Shown here: one piece after another, positions 1-10,605 of the stretch | Layout: each line of letters opens with the position of its first letter | Position numbering within the stretch: position 1 is the first letter of the stretch | DNA from: Leuctra nigra | Taxonomy: Eukaryota; Arthropoda; Insecta; Plecoptera; Leuctridae | Assembly: GCA_934045905.1 (NCBI GenBank) | Contig: OW203763.1 | Coordinates: 50,494,194-50,558,193, forward strand | Direction of reading: 5' to 3' | Length of the DNA stretch: 64,000 bases | Notes under the pieces: generated by a model | The model's database searches: none | What the model saw: only the letters and a program-made list of their open reading frames with translations | What the model was told of the DNA's origin: nothing | Translations under genes and position numbers: made by a program

Positions 1-439
1 TATCCATGTTTATTAATTATGCTAAATATGCTAATTACGCAGAAAGTATTAATTACTCAGGTTGGTGCCACCGATTTTTGGATTCCTCATACTCGAATTA
101 GTAAGGGTACCAATTTTCACGAATAGTATCCTAAACGAACTAATTTGCCATTTTATAGGACATCTTGACTCCACTATTAGATATTTGAGCTAATTAGCAA
201 TCCCAGACTCAATTAATTCTTCTTCTAATGTTGTCAACAACACCACATCAATGTGTACTTTCAATTTGTACAAAATGAATAATATTAATTCACGAAAGAA
301 TGAGATATTTATGACAATAACAAATAACATACAGGGTTTGCATTCAACCATCACGGTCTTGGAAAAAAAATGGCGGCGAAAACTCCATTGGCCACTCTCT
401 TACCCATCTAGGCTCTCTAATGCACATCATTTATAGTTA
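1..439. other. AT-rich upstream sequence, no gene seen
   Basis: No coding signal or repeat boundary could be fixed. It may be the start of, or degraded sequence flanking, the first composite-element copy, whose recognisable part begins near 440. Confidence 0.4.
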
Positions 440-1026
440 TAAATTCTATGTGGCAGTGCAGATAGTTCAGCAGCCATTTTGAAAACCGAAGTGTTGCCAT
501 ATCTCGGAACTGGGTTGACCGATTGGAATGAAACCTTTGCTATTCTTCATGAGAATAACCAAATTGTAAAGGGTGATTTTTTTAAAAGGATTTAGTAATT
601 GTTCATTCGATTGTCACAAGTTGTAAGAATAAACTACAAAAAGGAGTGATATCCCCATAAAAACACTTCATGTAAAAAAATATGAAATCTAAAAATTCTG
701 AACTGAAAAGTAGTGATATCAAAAAATGAGCCAAGTCAAAACTTTATTTAAAAATCAAAAAATACTTGGCGCTTCGTTTTTTTAGGGCATTATAGTATAC
801 TATGTATACGTATATTTGATGTATATTTTTATTTTATAATTGCCCTATACTTCCAAGCTATTTATATACACGATGCGCCAAGTTTTTTTTTTGATTTTCA
901 AATAAAGTTTTGACTTGGCTCATTTTTTGATATCACTACTTTTCAGTTCAGAATTTTTAGATTTCATATTTTTTTTTAGTTGAAGAGACTTTGCTGTTAT
1001 TTTCACACGAAGTATTTTTTATGGGG
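440..1026 (+). mobile_element. Composite element copy 1 (X segment plus foldback, head missing)
   Basis: Bases 440-649 are an inverted copy of about 20425-20640 (segment X). They run into a foldback (650-1026) whose arms pair: TATCCCCATAAAAA at the left and TTTTTATGGGG at the right, with GAGCCAAGTCAAAACTTTAT-type arms meeting around a central AT-rich loop. The arms are imperfect and part of the left arm is deleted. No coding capacity. Confidence 0.6.
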
Positions 1027-2209
1027 TTTATTTACACACACATCTTGCAATATAAATTTTACGTTTTATGTGACAAGGAAAATAATCAATAATTTCCAAA
1101 AATGTGGGCCTTATCTAGTGGAGCGGTCGCTCCACCCAGCCAAGTCGTACTATACACTCACACTCACTCAACATACCGTAAATGCCTAATAAACTGAGGA
1201 GCAGACGAAACACTTTTACCGTAAGCAACAACATGGCATTTTCGGCCTACTGGATCTCAAAATTGGGAAATCTCACATTGTTGCGAAATAACTTAATTTC
1301 GAGCTATGGCCCACCTGACAACATATACCAAATTTGGGAACAATACGTTATGCCGTTTGGGTGCTAGAGGGCCGTGAAAACAGTGAAATTACACCCCTTT
1401 TAAAAGCTATCTGATGATGATGATTCAGATATCAGGAAACGTTGCTATCACCGCCACAGCCTAAACGGCTGAACCGATCAACCTGAAATTTTTACCACAT
1501 ATGCACTTTTGGCGTCTGATGATACCTTGCCTCTTGTGATTTTTTGTGCCGCCATTTTTAAACCGGAAGTGACGTCATATCTCAAAAACGTCTGGACCGA
1601 TTAGAACGAAATTAGCGCCATTCGATTTAGACGGTCATCTATATGAAGTATCAATAAAAAAATTATTATTTTCTTATTTTCTGAACCGGAAGTGACGTCA
1701 TAAATACGCAATATTTAACTTATTTCAACAAATTATACTTAAAATACAAACATAAGTAACTTACATTGTAACATAGACAATACAAATTATAAATTCAAGG
1801 AGGCAGTGTTCTCGGCCGCCATTCCTGAAACCGGAAGTGACGTAATATATCTAAAACGCCTGTACCGTTTGCAACTGAACTAGCTCCTGCGTATTCATTC
1901 TGCAACTTTTTTTGAAACTCAATTGTGAAAAATGAATAAACAAATTAACGGTACCGGAAATGGCGGCAGGAACCACTAAATGAAACCGGTAGTGACGTCA
2001 TATATTACATACGGCAAGACCGATTTTACGGAAATATAGGGATTATGAATTCAGATGGTCGTTCATAAAGTATCAACTAGATTGTTTTCCTATTACCTAT
2101 ACCGGAAATGACGTCATAAATATGCTAAATGACGTCATAAATATGATAATTGACACAAAATTCACCACTTTATACTTTTAAATAGATATTTAGTAAACCT
2201 ACTTTGTAA

Positions 2210-3130
2210 ATAATTATAAATTCAAGGTTGCAGTGTTCTCGGCCGCCATTTTTAAAACCGGAAGTGACGTCATATATTGAAAACAGCTGTACCGATTGCA
2301 ACCAAATTTTGGAAATGTGTAGGACTAATAATTATGAATTGAAGACGACATTATTTTCGGCCGCCATTGTTAAAACCGGAAGTGACGTCATATATCGAAA
2401 ACGGCTGTACCGATTGCAACCAAATTTTGGAAATATGGAGGACTAATAATTATGAATGAAATACGACATTATTTTCGGCCGCCATTGTTAAAACCGGAAG
2501 TGACGTCATATATCGAAAACGGCTGTACCGATTGCAACCAAATTTTGGAAATATGTAGGAATTATAATTATGGATTAAAGGCGACATTATTTTTGGCCGC
2601 CATTGTTAAAACCGGAAGTAACGTCATATATCAAAAACGGCTGTACCGATAGCAACCAAATTTTGGAAATGTGTAGGACTTATAATTATGAATTAAAGAC
2701 GACATTATTTTCGGCCGCCATTGTTAAAACCGGAAGTGACGTCATATGTCGAAATCGTCTGTACCGATTGCAACCAAATTTTGGAAATATGGAGGACTAA
2801 AAATTATGAATTAAAGACGACATTATTTTCGGCCGTCATTGTTAAAACCGGAAGGGACGTCATATATCGAAAACGTCTGTACCGATTGCAACCAAATTTT
2901 GGAAATATGTAGGACTTATAATTATGGATAAAAAGACGACATTATTTTCGGCCGCCATTGGTTAAACCGGAAGTGACGTCATATATCGAAATCGTCTGTA
3001 CCGATTGCAACCAAATTGTGCAATTATGTAGGACTTATAATTATGAATTCAAGACGACATTATTTTCGGCCGCTATTTCAAAACCGGAAGTGACGTCATA
3101 TATCGAAAACGGCTGGATCGATTATAACGA
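2210..3130 (+). repeat. 8 x ~118-bp tandem repeat carrying ETS/CRE composite motif
   Basis: The motif ACCGGAAGTGACGTCA or a near variant starts at 2257, 2375, 2493, 2611, 2729, 2847, 2966 and 3083, that is, every 117-119 bp. Six of the eight contain the perfect CRE palindrome TGACGTCA; the others read TAACGTCA and GGACGTCA. More diverged units lie upstream near 1567, 1683, 1830, 1985 and 2100. Each unit also has GGCCGCCATT and a conserved CCGATTGCAACCAAATTTTG stretch. It opens short frames that I do not regard as genes. Confidence 0.85.
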
Positions 3131-3287
3131 AACTTAAGCTATTCTTCTTGGATAATCATTTTCATCTTATACCAAACGCAACTTTTCTTAGTAAGCAAAT
3201 CGGTTGAGGCGTATTTTTTTAAAGAAATTAGTCCCTGCTCGGACATGTGCTACAAGCTGTATGAATAAACTAACAAAAGAAGTGATT

Positions 3288-4370
3288 TCCCAGAAAAAAA
3301 CACTCCGTGTAAAAAAGGCAGCCAAGTCTCTTTACTTTAAAAAAATTCAACACCGAAAAGGAGTGATATCAAAAAAGGAGCCAAGTCAATGACATTTCCA
3401 AATATTTAATCGTATTTTTGAAATAAAAGAATAAACACCGAGAAATACTTTACAAAAGGACTTGGCGCATCGTTTTTTAAATTCATTTTTTGATTCATAA
3501 GCATATGCCATTGATATACAACCGTAATTTAGAATTTTTAGAATAATAGGGAAACATCTTTCAATTACATATTATACATATACCTACTGTAAAATATTAT
3601 CTATTAGAATATGTACGTACGCGATAAAACTTGTTGCCTATGTTTTCTATAAATACACAATAGTTAGTTATCTTCGTAATATTGTTTCGTGGTCAACATA
3701 ATTAAGTCTCATGCGTTAAACCTTCTCATCATGAAATACATTTCTATTAATCCACATTTTATAACAAAACATTTCACAAAGTACATAGTCACATTGAATT
3801 TCTATTACAAATTTTAACTTTATACACTTGACACTTCAAAAATATATAATAGTGTTCCAAAGACAGTTCGTAATTATTTGACAACGTTTCATGATTTCCT
3901 TCAGTCAAGATCAAATTATGAAAAGATACCCTTCTAATATCACCATATTAACAGTGCTATAAGAATATGTATGAGCCCACTTCCAATTGTTATTTAATTC
4001 TTCCACCCTTATATTACTTATCTATTACAGCATGAAATCTTTCTACTATCGCCATTGACAAAACTATAAAATAGCCATTACTAAAAGTAGCTTGATTCAT
4101 AGTTTCTGGCTCTAATAGAAAGAGGAAAATGTACCTACTTTAAATTTCTTTCCACTTTTAGTATTGAATGAGGTCTTTAAAAAAACGATGCGCCAAGTCC
4201 TTTTGTAAAGTATTTCTCGGTGTTTATTCTTTTATTTCAAAAATACGATTAAATATTTGGAAATGTCATTGACTTGGCTCCTTTTTTGATATCACTCCTT
4301 TTCGGTGTTGAATTTTTTTAAAGTAAAGAGACTTGGCTGCCTTTTTTACACGGAGTGTTTTTTTCTGGGA
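3288..4370. repeat. Foldback with ~190-bp near-perfect inverted arms
   Basis: The left arm 3288-3480 (TCCCAGAAAAAAACACTCCG...) and right arm 4180-4370 (...CGGAGTGTTTTTTTCTGGGA) are almost exact reverse complements. They include GCCAAGTCTC, GTGATATCAAAAAAGGAGCC and GACTTGGCGCATCG. The ~700-bp loop is AT-rich without coding signal. The high arm identity suggests a recent origin or gene conversion between the arms. Confidence 0.85.
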
Positions 4371-4748
4371 TTAGTTATTACTCCCACGTAATATATGAAT
4401 TATATTTATGCCAACGATATTCAATACATAATACAGTAAGTTGCGATTTGTTGCATTCAAGCAATTGTGTTTTGATTCCACACCCTTCTCAGATTAGAAG
4501 AAAAGAGAACTTTGTATTGAGCGCGCCTATTTCTACTGTCCAATGAAATCGTCTGTTTCGAACACGTGGTACGGCGGCAACTAGTTATTGGCTACGGCGT
4601 CAGATGCCGTTGATGACGTTTGTACTTCCATGATGTTCTCCAGCCAACGACCGACGATGTCTTCGTTCGTCCACTCTGAGTGAGCCAGCAAGTCAGCTGT
4701 CACTGTTGTTCTGAGAGCAGACGGCAGTGTTTAGTGCAATTCTTCACC
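4371..4748 (+). promoter_or_regulatory. Probable promoter and 5' UTR of the AHCYL1-like gene
   Basis: This stretch lies between the end of a foldback element (4370) and the start codon, and is richer in CpG than its surroundings. It carries a CCAAT box (4540-4544), a perfect CACGTG E-box (4563-4568), an inverted CCAAT (ATTGG, 4587-4591) and a CRE half-like TGACG near 4614. No TATA box is evident. The transcription start cannot be fixed from sequence; the last ~100 bp are probably 5' UTR. The promoter call is an inference from position and motif clustering. Confidence 0.45.
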
Positions 4749-4847
4749 ATGGCTGACGTCGATGGCAGTACGGTTATTGGAACAATCAAGTCAAATCCCA
4801 CACTCGTTTCAGACAGTCCGGTAACTGATCCAGGATCAATAATTAAG
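4749..4847 (+). CDS. AHCYL1: AHCYL1-like exon 1 (start codon, residues 1-33)
   Basis: The ATG sits in a strong context (TTCACCATGG) and opens 33 codons beginning MADVDGSTVIGTIK and ending PGSIIK. The exon closes with AAG before GTAAAT, a good donor, in phase 0. The next certain exon (24673) also begins in phase 0, so the two join without frame change. The N-terminus of this family is poorly conserved, so assignment rests on phase, strand, the strong start context and the CpG-rich leader rather than on homology. The open frame extends upstream of this ATG to 4680 but has no other ATG, so 4749 is the start chosen. Confidence 0.6.
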
Positions 4848-5460
4848 GTAAATAACAATTGATTTGTAACAACTTGCTTGTGACAGAGTGTCAACTTGGT
4901 ATGTGGAGGAGAGAGAGAGAGAGTGACCTACCTAGTAATAGCATGAACACGAAGTAACCTATACCACATGTATAGGTACCTCCCTATTTATTAGATAGAA
5001 CAATGAAATGTAGTCATTATTTTCTCATTTGAGTTTGACAGATTGAGACACAACGTGAACTCAATCTGTTTGTAACCTACTGGACAAGGTACCTACCTAG
5101 GTAGGTAGTAGCCAGAGGCTCCAAACATTAACTTGAGTTGGTAGGTAGTACCTCCTACCTACCTGTAGGTTGGTAGGTAAACATCAAGGTATGGTAAACA
5201 TGACAGGAAAGGAGGGACTTTTGAATTGAGTGACTTTATCTCCATAGTTAGTTTATTATTATATTCTTCAAGTTATCTGCATTACCATATGAAATGTTTG
5301 ATCCTATTGTGAGGGAGCAGTTAGTGCGTGCAGCACTTGGTATAAATATTGTCATAACTCATAGTAGTACGTACTGCCTAACTGTAAAAATAAATTATAA
5401 TTAATTTACAGAAGTCACTCTCTGTAGGTACCTACCCGTCAGACTGACTAAAATAAATCA
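4848..5460. other. Intron 1, first segment: GGTAGGTA-type short repeats
   Basis: Contains a short GA run (4908-4922) and clusters of GGTAGGTA/TACCTACC (about 5089-5180). No gene or element boundary seen. Confidence 0.4.
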
Positions 5461-5466
5461 GAGTGA

Positions 5467-6168
5467 CTATTTTCACTGTACAGTGAAAATAGCATCCGGG
5501 CTATTTTCACCGTGTACAGTGAAAATAGCCGGGATGCTATTTTCACCGTATAAATTTACAAGCAACATTGTCGAATTGTCTGCTATTCATATCACACATT
5601 ACCTACCTATATTAATTTCTTGTGCAGGTAGTTTCAACAATGACCATTCATTGTACATTGAAAGTAAATCCGCATGATATTTTCACTTTGTGGAGCTTGT
5701 CAAGCAGTTATGATCTACCACCATTAAGTATTGCCCCGGTACCGTAGTGGTTAGAACGTTGGGCTATGGGTACAAAGGTCCAGGGTTCTTGTCCCGTCGG
5801 GCCGTCTCGGTCACCTTTTGTTATTTTTCAGAAGGTTGAATTTTGTCTACCAATAGTTATTTATTTAAGAATGCCCAGCTTTAATTTTCATCGCAACATT
5901 GAATTCTCAAATTTGTATTTCTAATATGTGTGAAGTGGCATGAAGTATAAACATATTTGTATAGGTACTACATACCTATTTGATGTATGTACACACTTTG
6001 AAATTACCTGAACGAGTAAATTATGATGTGCTGTGTGGTGTACTTAACATTGGACAGCGATGCTTGTAAATTGTAATTTTTATTTTTGTTTGTTATTGCT
6101 TCAATTCATACAGTGAAAATAGCCATTCATGCTAGCACAGACTATTTTCACCGTATGGTGAAAATAGT
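5467..6168. repeat. Cluster of palindromes based on CTATTTTCACtGTA
   Basis: Perfect or near-perfect palindromes occur at 5467-5492 (arms CTATTTTCACT/AGTGAAAATAG), 5500-5531 and 6139-6168. Single arms lie at 5537-5552 and 6110-6124, and a degraded one near 5678. They may be TIR remnants of a small element inserted into its own copies. Confidence 0.55.
5731..5815 (+). repeat. tRNA-like SINE head or pseudo-tRNA
   Basis: A box-A-like TACCGTAGTGGTTAGAACG is followed about 35 bp later by a box-B-like GGGTTCTTGTCCCG. The acceptor-stem pairing is poor, so it is not a functional tRNA. A short SINE remnant transcribed by Pol III is the likeliest origin. Confidence 0.4.
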
Positions 6169-6781
6169 CGCGTTCAAAATAAATACCTACTACCTTGGAT
6201 CTCATCATGAAATCTATAGGCAGTCTATTTCATTTTAATTGTCCACTGTTTTTTAAATTCATTGTAGTAGTACCTATTGTAAAAATTCTTCAATTTCAAA
6301 GACAATGCAAACTTGAACGTTGTGATCAATCTCATTGGTAGGTAGTTGCTGGTAGTTGGTTAATACCATTGCACTCCATGTAACAGGCGAATAATAATTA
6401 TCCGAATTTGACTCTTGGTGTGTATTTTGAAAGAGATTGTAAGTTGATAATTTTTTACATGGGAGAGGTTGAATTTGGGACTTTATAATTTGGGTAAATG
6501 TCACTATGTCTGCTTGATTGTCTTACATGTTAGTCTTTGAATTCAGTTTAAACCTCAAATTTTTGCCTCATTGGAATTTGAAAATGAAATAAGATTTAGC
6601 ACAAACATATGTACCTAACCTAGTGTACTTGCATTTTCTTGAAAACGACTAGAAGCGACTTACAAGAAAGAAGGAAATACAATTTCTTATATCAAAATAA
6701 AAGACCTAAACTTGTGTTAGGTATAGTTAAGTGAACATATTTCTCAAGAAAGAAATAAGTATCTCTTATATTTTTTATGAA
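6169..6781. other. Intron 1 segment without recognisable features
   Basis: AT-rich. No conserved protein segment, RNA gene or element boundary seen on either strand. Confidence 0.35.
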
Positions 6782-6789
6782 GTTAATAC

Positions 6790-7543
6790 TAGGGATGGAG
6801 AAAATATCGATATATCGATATATATCGATATCAAAAAAATATCGAAATATCGATACCTGAATATATTGAATATCGATATATTGAAATATCGATATATCGA
6901 AATATTGAAATATCGATATATTGAAATATTGAAATATCGAAATATCGAAATATTGAAATATCGATATATTGAAATATTGAAATATCGAAATATTGAAATA
7001 TCGATATATTGAAATATCGATATATCGAAGCTTTACCGTATGATACAACTATATTCTTAATTGAAGTTTATACCTACTATGGCAAAATAATTCATATTTG
7101 CAGTGCAGCGTTTATCACATTTTAGGACAATTTCTCAGATTATTCACATTTCTTTCTTTTCTGGCCGGTGACCCTTTATTTTGCAACGGCTCTGTTATTT
7201 CTATTTAAATTTTCTTTTGATTTTCCTATCAGTTTTAGGAGCAATTTAAGGCATTTAGCGATATATCAATATTTCCATACCTACATCGAAATATAATATT
7301 GTCATATATCAATATTGTCATATATCAATATTTCGATATTTCAATATTTCGATATTTCGATATTTCGATATTTCAATATTTCAATATATCGATATTTCAA
7401 TATATCGATACTTCAATATATCGATATTTCGATATTTCAATATTTCAATATATCGATATATCGCGATATCGATATATCGATATATATCGATATATAAATG
7501 ATATCGATAGTCGATATCAAAATCCAGGTTCGCTCCATCCCTA
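6790..7543. mobile_element. hAT-type MITE filled with TATCGATA/TATTGAAA microsatellite
   Basis: The ends are TAGGGATGGAG and CTCCATCCCTA, flanked by a perfect 8-bp duplication GTTAATAC (6782-6789 and 7544-7551). Inside each end runs a long array of ATATCGAT/ATATTGAA units in opposite orientation, so the two halves can fold back. The non-repetitive core (about 7030-7260) has no ORF. The 8-bp duplication identifies the hAT superfamily. The open frames rich in I, Y, F, Q and S are microsatellite translation, not genes. Confidence 0.85.
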
Positions 7544-7747
7544 GTTAATACCTACAAATAAAGTTCCGTTCCGGGTAGTAAGCCAATGCAACTTATTACC
7601 TAAATGGAAGCAAGTTTTAAATAACATCACATTGATTTCCAGGTTGATTTGATTGATCATGAAATAATTAATCTTTTAATAGGTAATTAATAATTATTAG
7701 CCCGTTAAAGGGACGAAATTACATTTTGGAATACTATATGTTAGAGG

Positions 7748-9835
7748 TAGGAGGGTCGTTCTAAAAAAAATTGTACTTTTCGCGTCCGAGACTTTGAGAT
7801 TTTTTTAAAGCTAAAGAAATGTAGAATATACTTTTACGCAGTCCATTATATGCACAAATTAGTTAGGTAAGAGGTTTAATATCAGGCCATTTTTTGTGCA
7901 ATTATTATCATTTTGTAGAAATTCAGGAAGATTGCTGGAGAGAGGTCTGAAAAAGCATGTCCCAAGGCAAAAGTACTAACAGTTAAATTAAGATTTAAAA
8001 TATATACAATTTTATTACCTAGTGTATTTTAATCTGTGAATATCCACTCTGAATAGTCTGAAGAATGTCATGGTAATTAAATTGGAATAACAGAAGTTAC
8101 TGTTTTTGAGTATTTGCAGAAAAAGTTTTGTCCCAGAGGTTTTGTCCATTCCATGACAATAATTTTGTACCAGGGAAAATTGCTAAAAAAATCCCTCGAA
8201 CTGTAAGTTGGTGACACTTGTTTGATACTTACTCCACTCGATTATCTCGCATTTGAAACCACTAGTCAAAGCTAAATTCACACTGCTTCAAAGTTGTTGC
8301 TGTTTTACTATGACAGTAGGTGCGTATGAAAATAGATTGTCCACTTCCATGACAATGTTTAGTGACTGAAAACTGCTATTCAATGTAAATGAAAATAACA
8401 TGTTCTTATACATTTTGATAGATTTTAGTGACCTTATGGTCAATGTTGATGGAGGCACATGCTTAAGGTAGTACCTTCATTATACATATACAAAAAAATA
8501 AAAATCTTGAAATTACAAGTTCAGAAAACGTTTTCCTACATTTCAACTATATTTAAGTATAAATGAATCATAAAATGTAATTTAACTTGCAACTTCTGTC
8601 GTATAGCGAGGTTTCAATTTATTGCCTTCCGAGAATGAACAAAACTGTAACACAGGAGGTATAGGGAAATCATTTAGTTTTTGGTTGATAACTTTTAAAA
8701 AAGCACACGTAGGTATTGTTTTCAATTTTTTTCCTAATAGAATGTCCAACTATCTATCTAGAAATCAGTTTTTTGAAAAAACGTTGAACCTCAGTAAAAT
8801 TAAAAACTAAAAAATAGCATGAAAATCGTCATGATTTTAATGGCCCCCATAAGACTACATGTTAAAAATAAGAATTTATAACTACAATATCTCAAAATCT
8901 AGACACGAGAAGTTGTTCATATTTCACAGTATCGTGTAAATAGTGATTATTGATACCTCTGCCAAAAATAGGCTTATTTGGAAGATATGAGATATCAGTT
9001 GTGCTACCTTAAGTGTTGCTGTATACTGCAATATGATTTTTGGAAGAAAAATAGTCCATTCCATGACTTTGTCTTTTCCATGACGGTCCTTGTAAAGTCA
9101 TGGCATATCTCCTGTCTTGCATGAGTTAAGTTTACATGAGCTTCAGATTTTTTTCAGTTATGCTTTGTGATCATGCCAACACAGTCAAATTATTTATTTT
9201 TGGGTTAATTTTGAGCATTTTCAGCAATCGATATTACTTACATAAAATACAATGAAATCATATCAATCTTAGCTAATCCTGTAATCAAGCAAATGGACAG
9301 CAGTGTTTTTCATCAATTCTCATCACGTATTAATCTTTAGATGCATTAAGAACTGTAATTTACAAATATTGCAAACAAATATTGTCCATTCCATGACACT
9401 TAAATATCATAAATATGATTTCCTCTGATCATATCAGTATTATGTCTGACTTATTTTGATCAAATTATTTGAATTTTGGAAAAATGGCCATTCCGTGACA
9501 GAAGATAAAAAGCTGATTAAAAGTGATTCATTTCATAAAAATTTTAAATGTTATCTTTTTATATATCGTATTATGTATTGAGCTCTGAAGTAATAATAAA
9601 AAGTATTATTAAACATCATTAACATACTTTTTGTCCAATAGTCCAATATCACTAGGTATACCAAAGATTAGTGCAATTTTTACTTAAAATATGAAAAATT
9701 TGAATTGACCGCTATTCAGAATGAATAGTTAAAAGGTATATCAATAAATTCAAGCAATATTTACTTCAAAATATTAGATTTTTTTGTATTTTTTGGAACA
9801 GAAAAGTACAACTTTTTTGAGAACGACCTAGGAGG
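7748..9835. mobile_element. Non-autonomous DNA element with ~32-bp TIRs
   Basis: The left end GGGTCGTTCTAAAAAAAATT pairs with the right end TTTTTTGAGAACGACC, both followed inward by TTGTACTTTT/AAAAGTACAA. The interior has no ORF but repeats a TCCATTCCATGACA-like motif at least five times (near 8148, 8340, 9053, 9384 and 9489). It hosts a nested TTAA-type MITE (8467-9008). Exact ends and target duplication are uncertain. Confidence 0.5.
8467..9008. mobile_element. TTAA-flanked MITE, copy A (nested)
   Basis: The ends GGTAGTAC/GTGCTACC are each bordered by TTAA (8463-8466 and 9009-9012). The interior matches the element at 45982-46514 over several blocks (e.g. GAATGAACAAAAC, GCACACGT, CTAGACACGAGAAG). 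The lengths agree (542 versus 533 bp). TTAA target sites suggest a piggyBac-type transposase in trans. Confidence 0.65.
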
Positions 9836-10008
9836 AGAAGAATTAAAGAATAATTTTTATGAATACCTACTTTATTATATATTTTAAATATCACAGTCTA
9901 CGTAGTACCTAACTATTATTTAATTACCTAGGTACCTAATATTGAAAAATTAAAAAATTAAAACAACTGTGCAGTTTTTGGACTTTTAAATAACTCAATC
10001 ATTAGAGT

Positions 10009-10485
10009 CAGTGGTCGAATTGGGGGGTGCGGGGGGATAGCATCACCCCATGGGGAATATATTTGATATTTACCATCCCCCATAGCTAATGCCACTTAAC
10101 TATCCCCCCATGAGAGATCTTCAAGCATCACTATGTACAGTCGCCTCGCTATGTTCTGACAAAAGCCAGCGATAAAACCAGGCTTGAAAATCACCACTCT
10201 GTATACAACTATATTTTAGGCAAACTTCAACTACGTCTGTGTACGACGACTGGTAGACGCGAACGGGGGTAAGTTTTATCAGGGCATATAGAGGGGACTT
10301 TACTTCAAAATAATGTTATTTCCAAGGATCGTCAAAATCGCGTAGCAACGCGATGAAAAAAAAATCCTGGGCTGGGCGGCCCGGACCGCACATTGACCTG
10401 GTGCAAATGTGGCTATTGTAACAATCACGGTCTAACATCAGGCAATACACCAACCCCCCATGGACTTACTTCCATTCGACCACTC
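10009..10485. mobile_element. hAT-type MITE with C/G-run interior
   Basis: The left end CAGTGGTCGAAT pairs with the right end ATTCGACCACTC (last base diverged). The flanks ATTAGAGT (10001-10008) and ATTATAGT (10486-10493) are a 7/8 target duplication. Subterminal G-runs at the left and C-runs at the right are complementary. No ORF. Confidence 0.65.
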
Positions 10486-10605
10486 ATTATAGTGTGACAT
10501 AATAATCTTCAACAATTTGTTCCTTTGACATGAAACTGAAAGAAACGAACTAATTTTTCTAAAAATATGAACAAGCCGTAATTAATATTGGTTACTATTT
10601 TATGG

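Larger units (their letters stand above)
1115..4370 (+). mobile_element. Composite element copy 2 (palindromic head, ETS/CRE array, foldback tail)
   Basis: It starts at CTAG plus an 18-bp palindrome GTGGAGCGGTCGCTCCAC (1118-1135). It continues through segment Y (to about 1540), an array of ETS/CRE-bearing repeats (1540-3130) and segment X (3110-3287), and ends in a 1,083-bp foldback (3288-4370). The same order, inverted, is found at 21840 down to 20013, which defines the unit. No transposase-like ORF is visible. The two ends differ, so it is not a simple TIR element. Confidence 0.55.

Noticed and set aside
4680..4748. Upstream extension of exon 1
   Set aside because: The frame is open but has no ATG before 4749, which itself has the better start context.
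5731..5815. Functional tRNA gene
   Set aside because: Box A and B are recognisable, but the acceptor stem does not pair properly. More likely a SINE relic.
6692..7544. Open frames rich in Ile, Tyr, Phe, Gln and Ser
   Set aside because: Translation of the TATCGATA-type microsatellite inside a hAT MITE.
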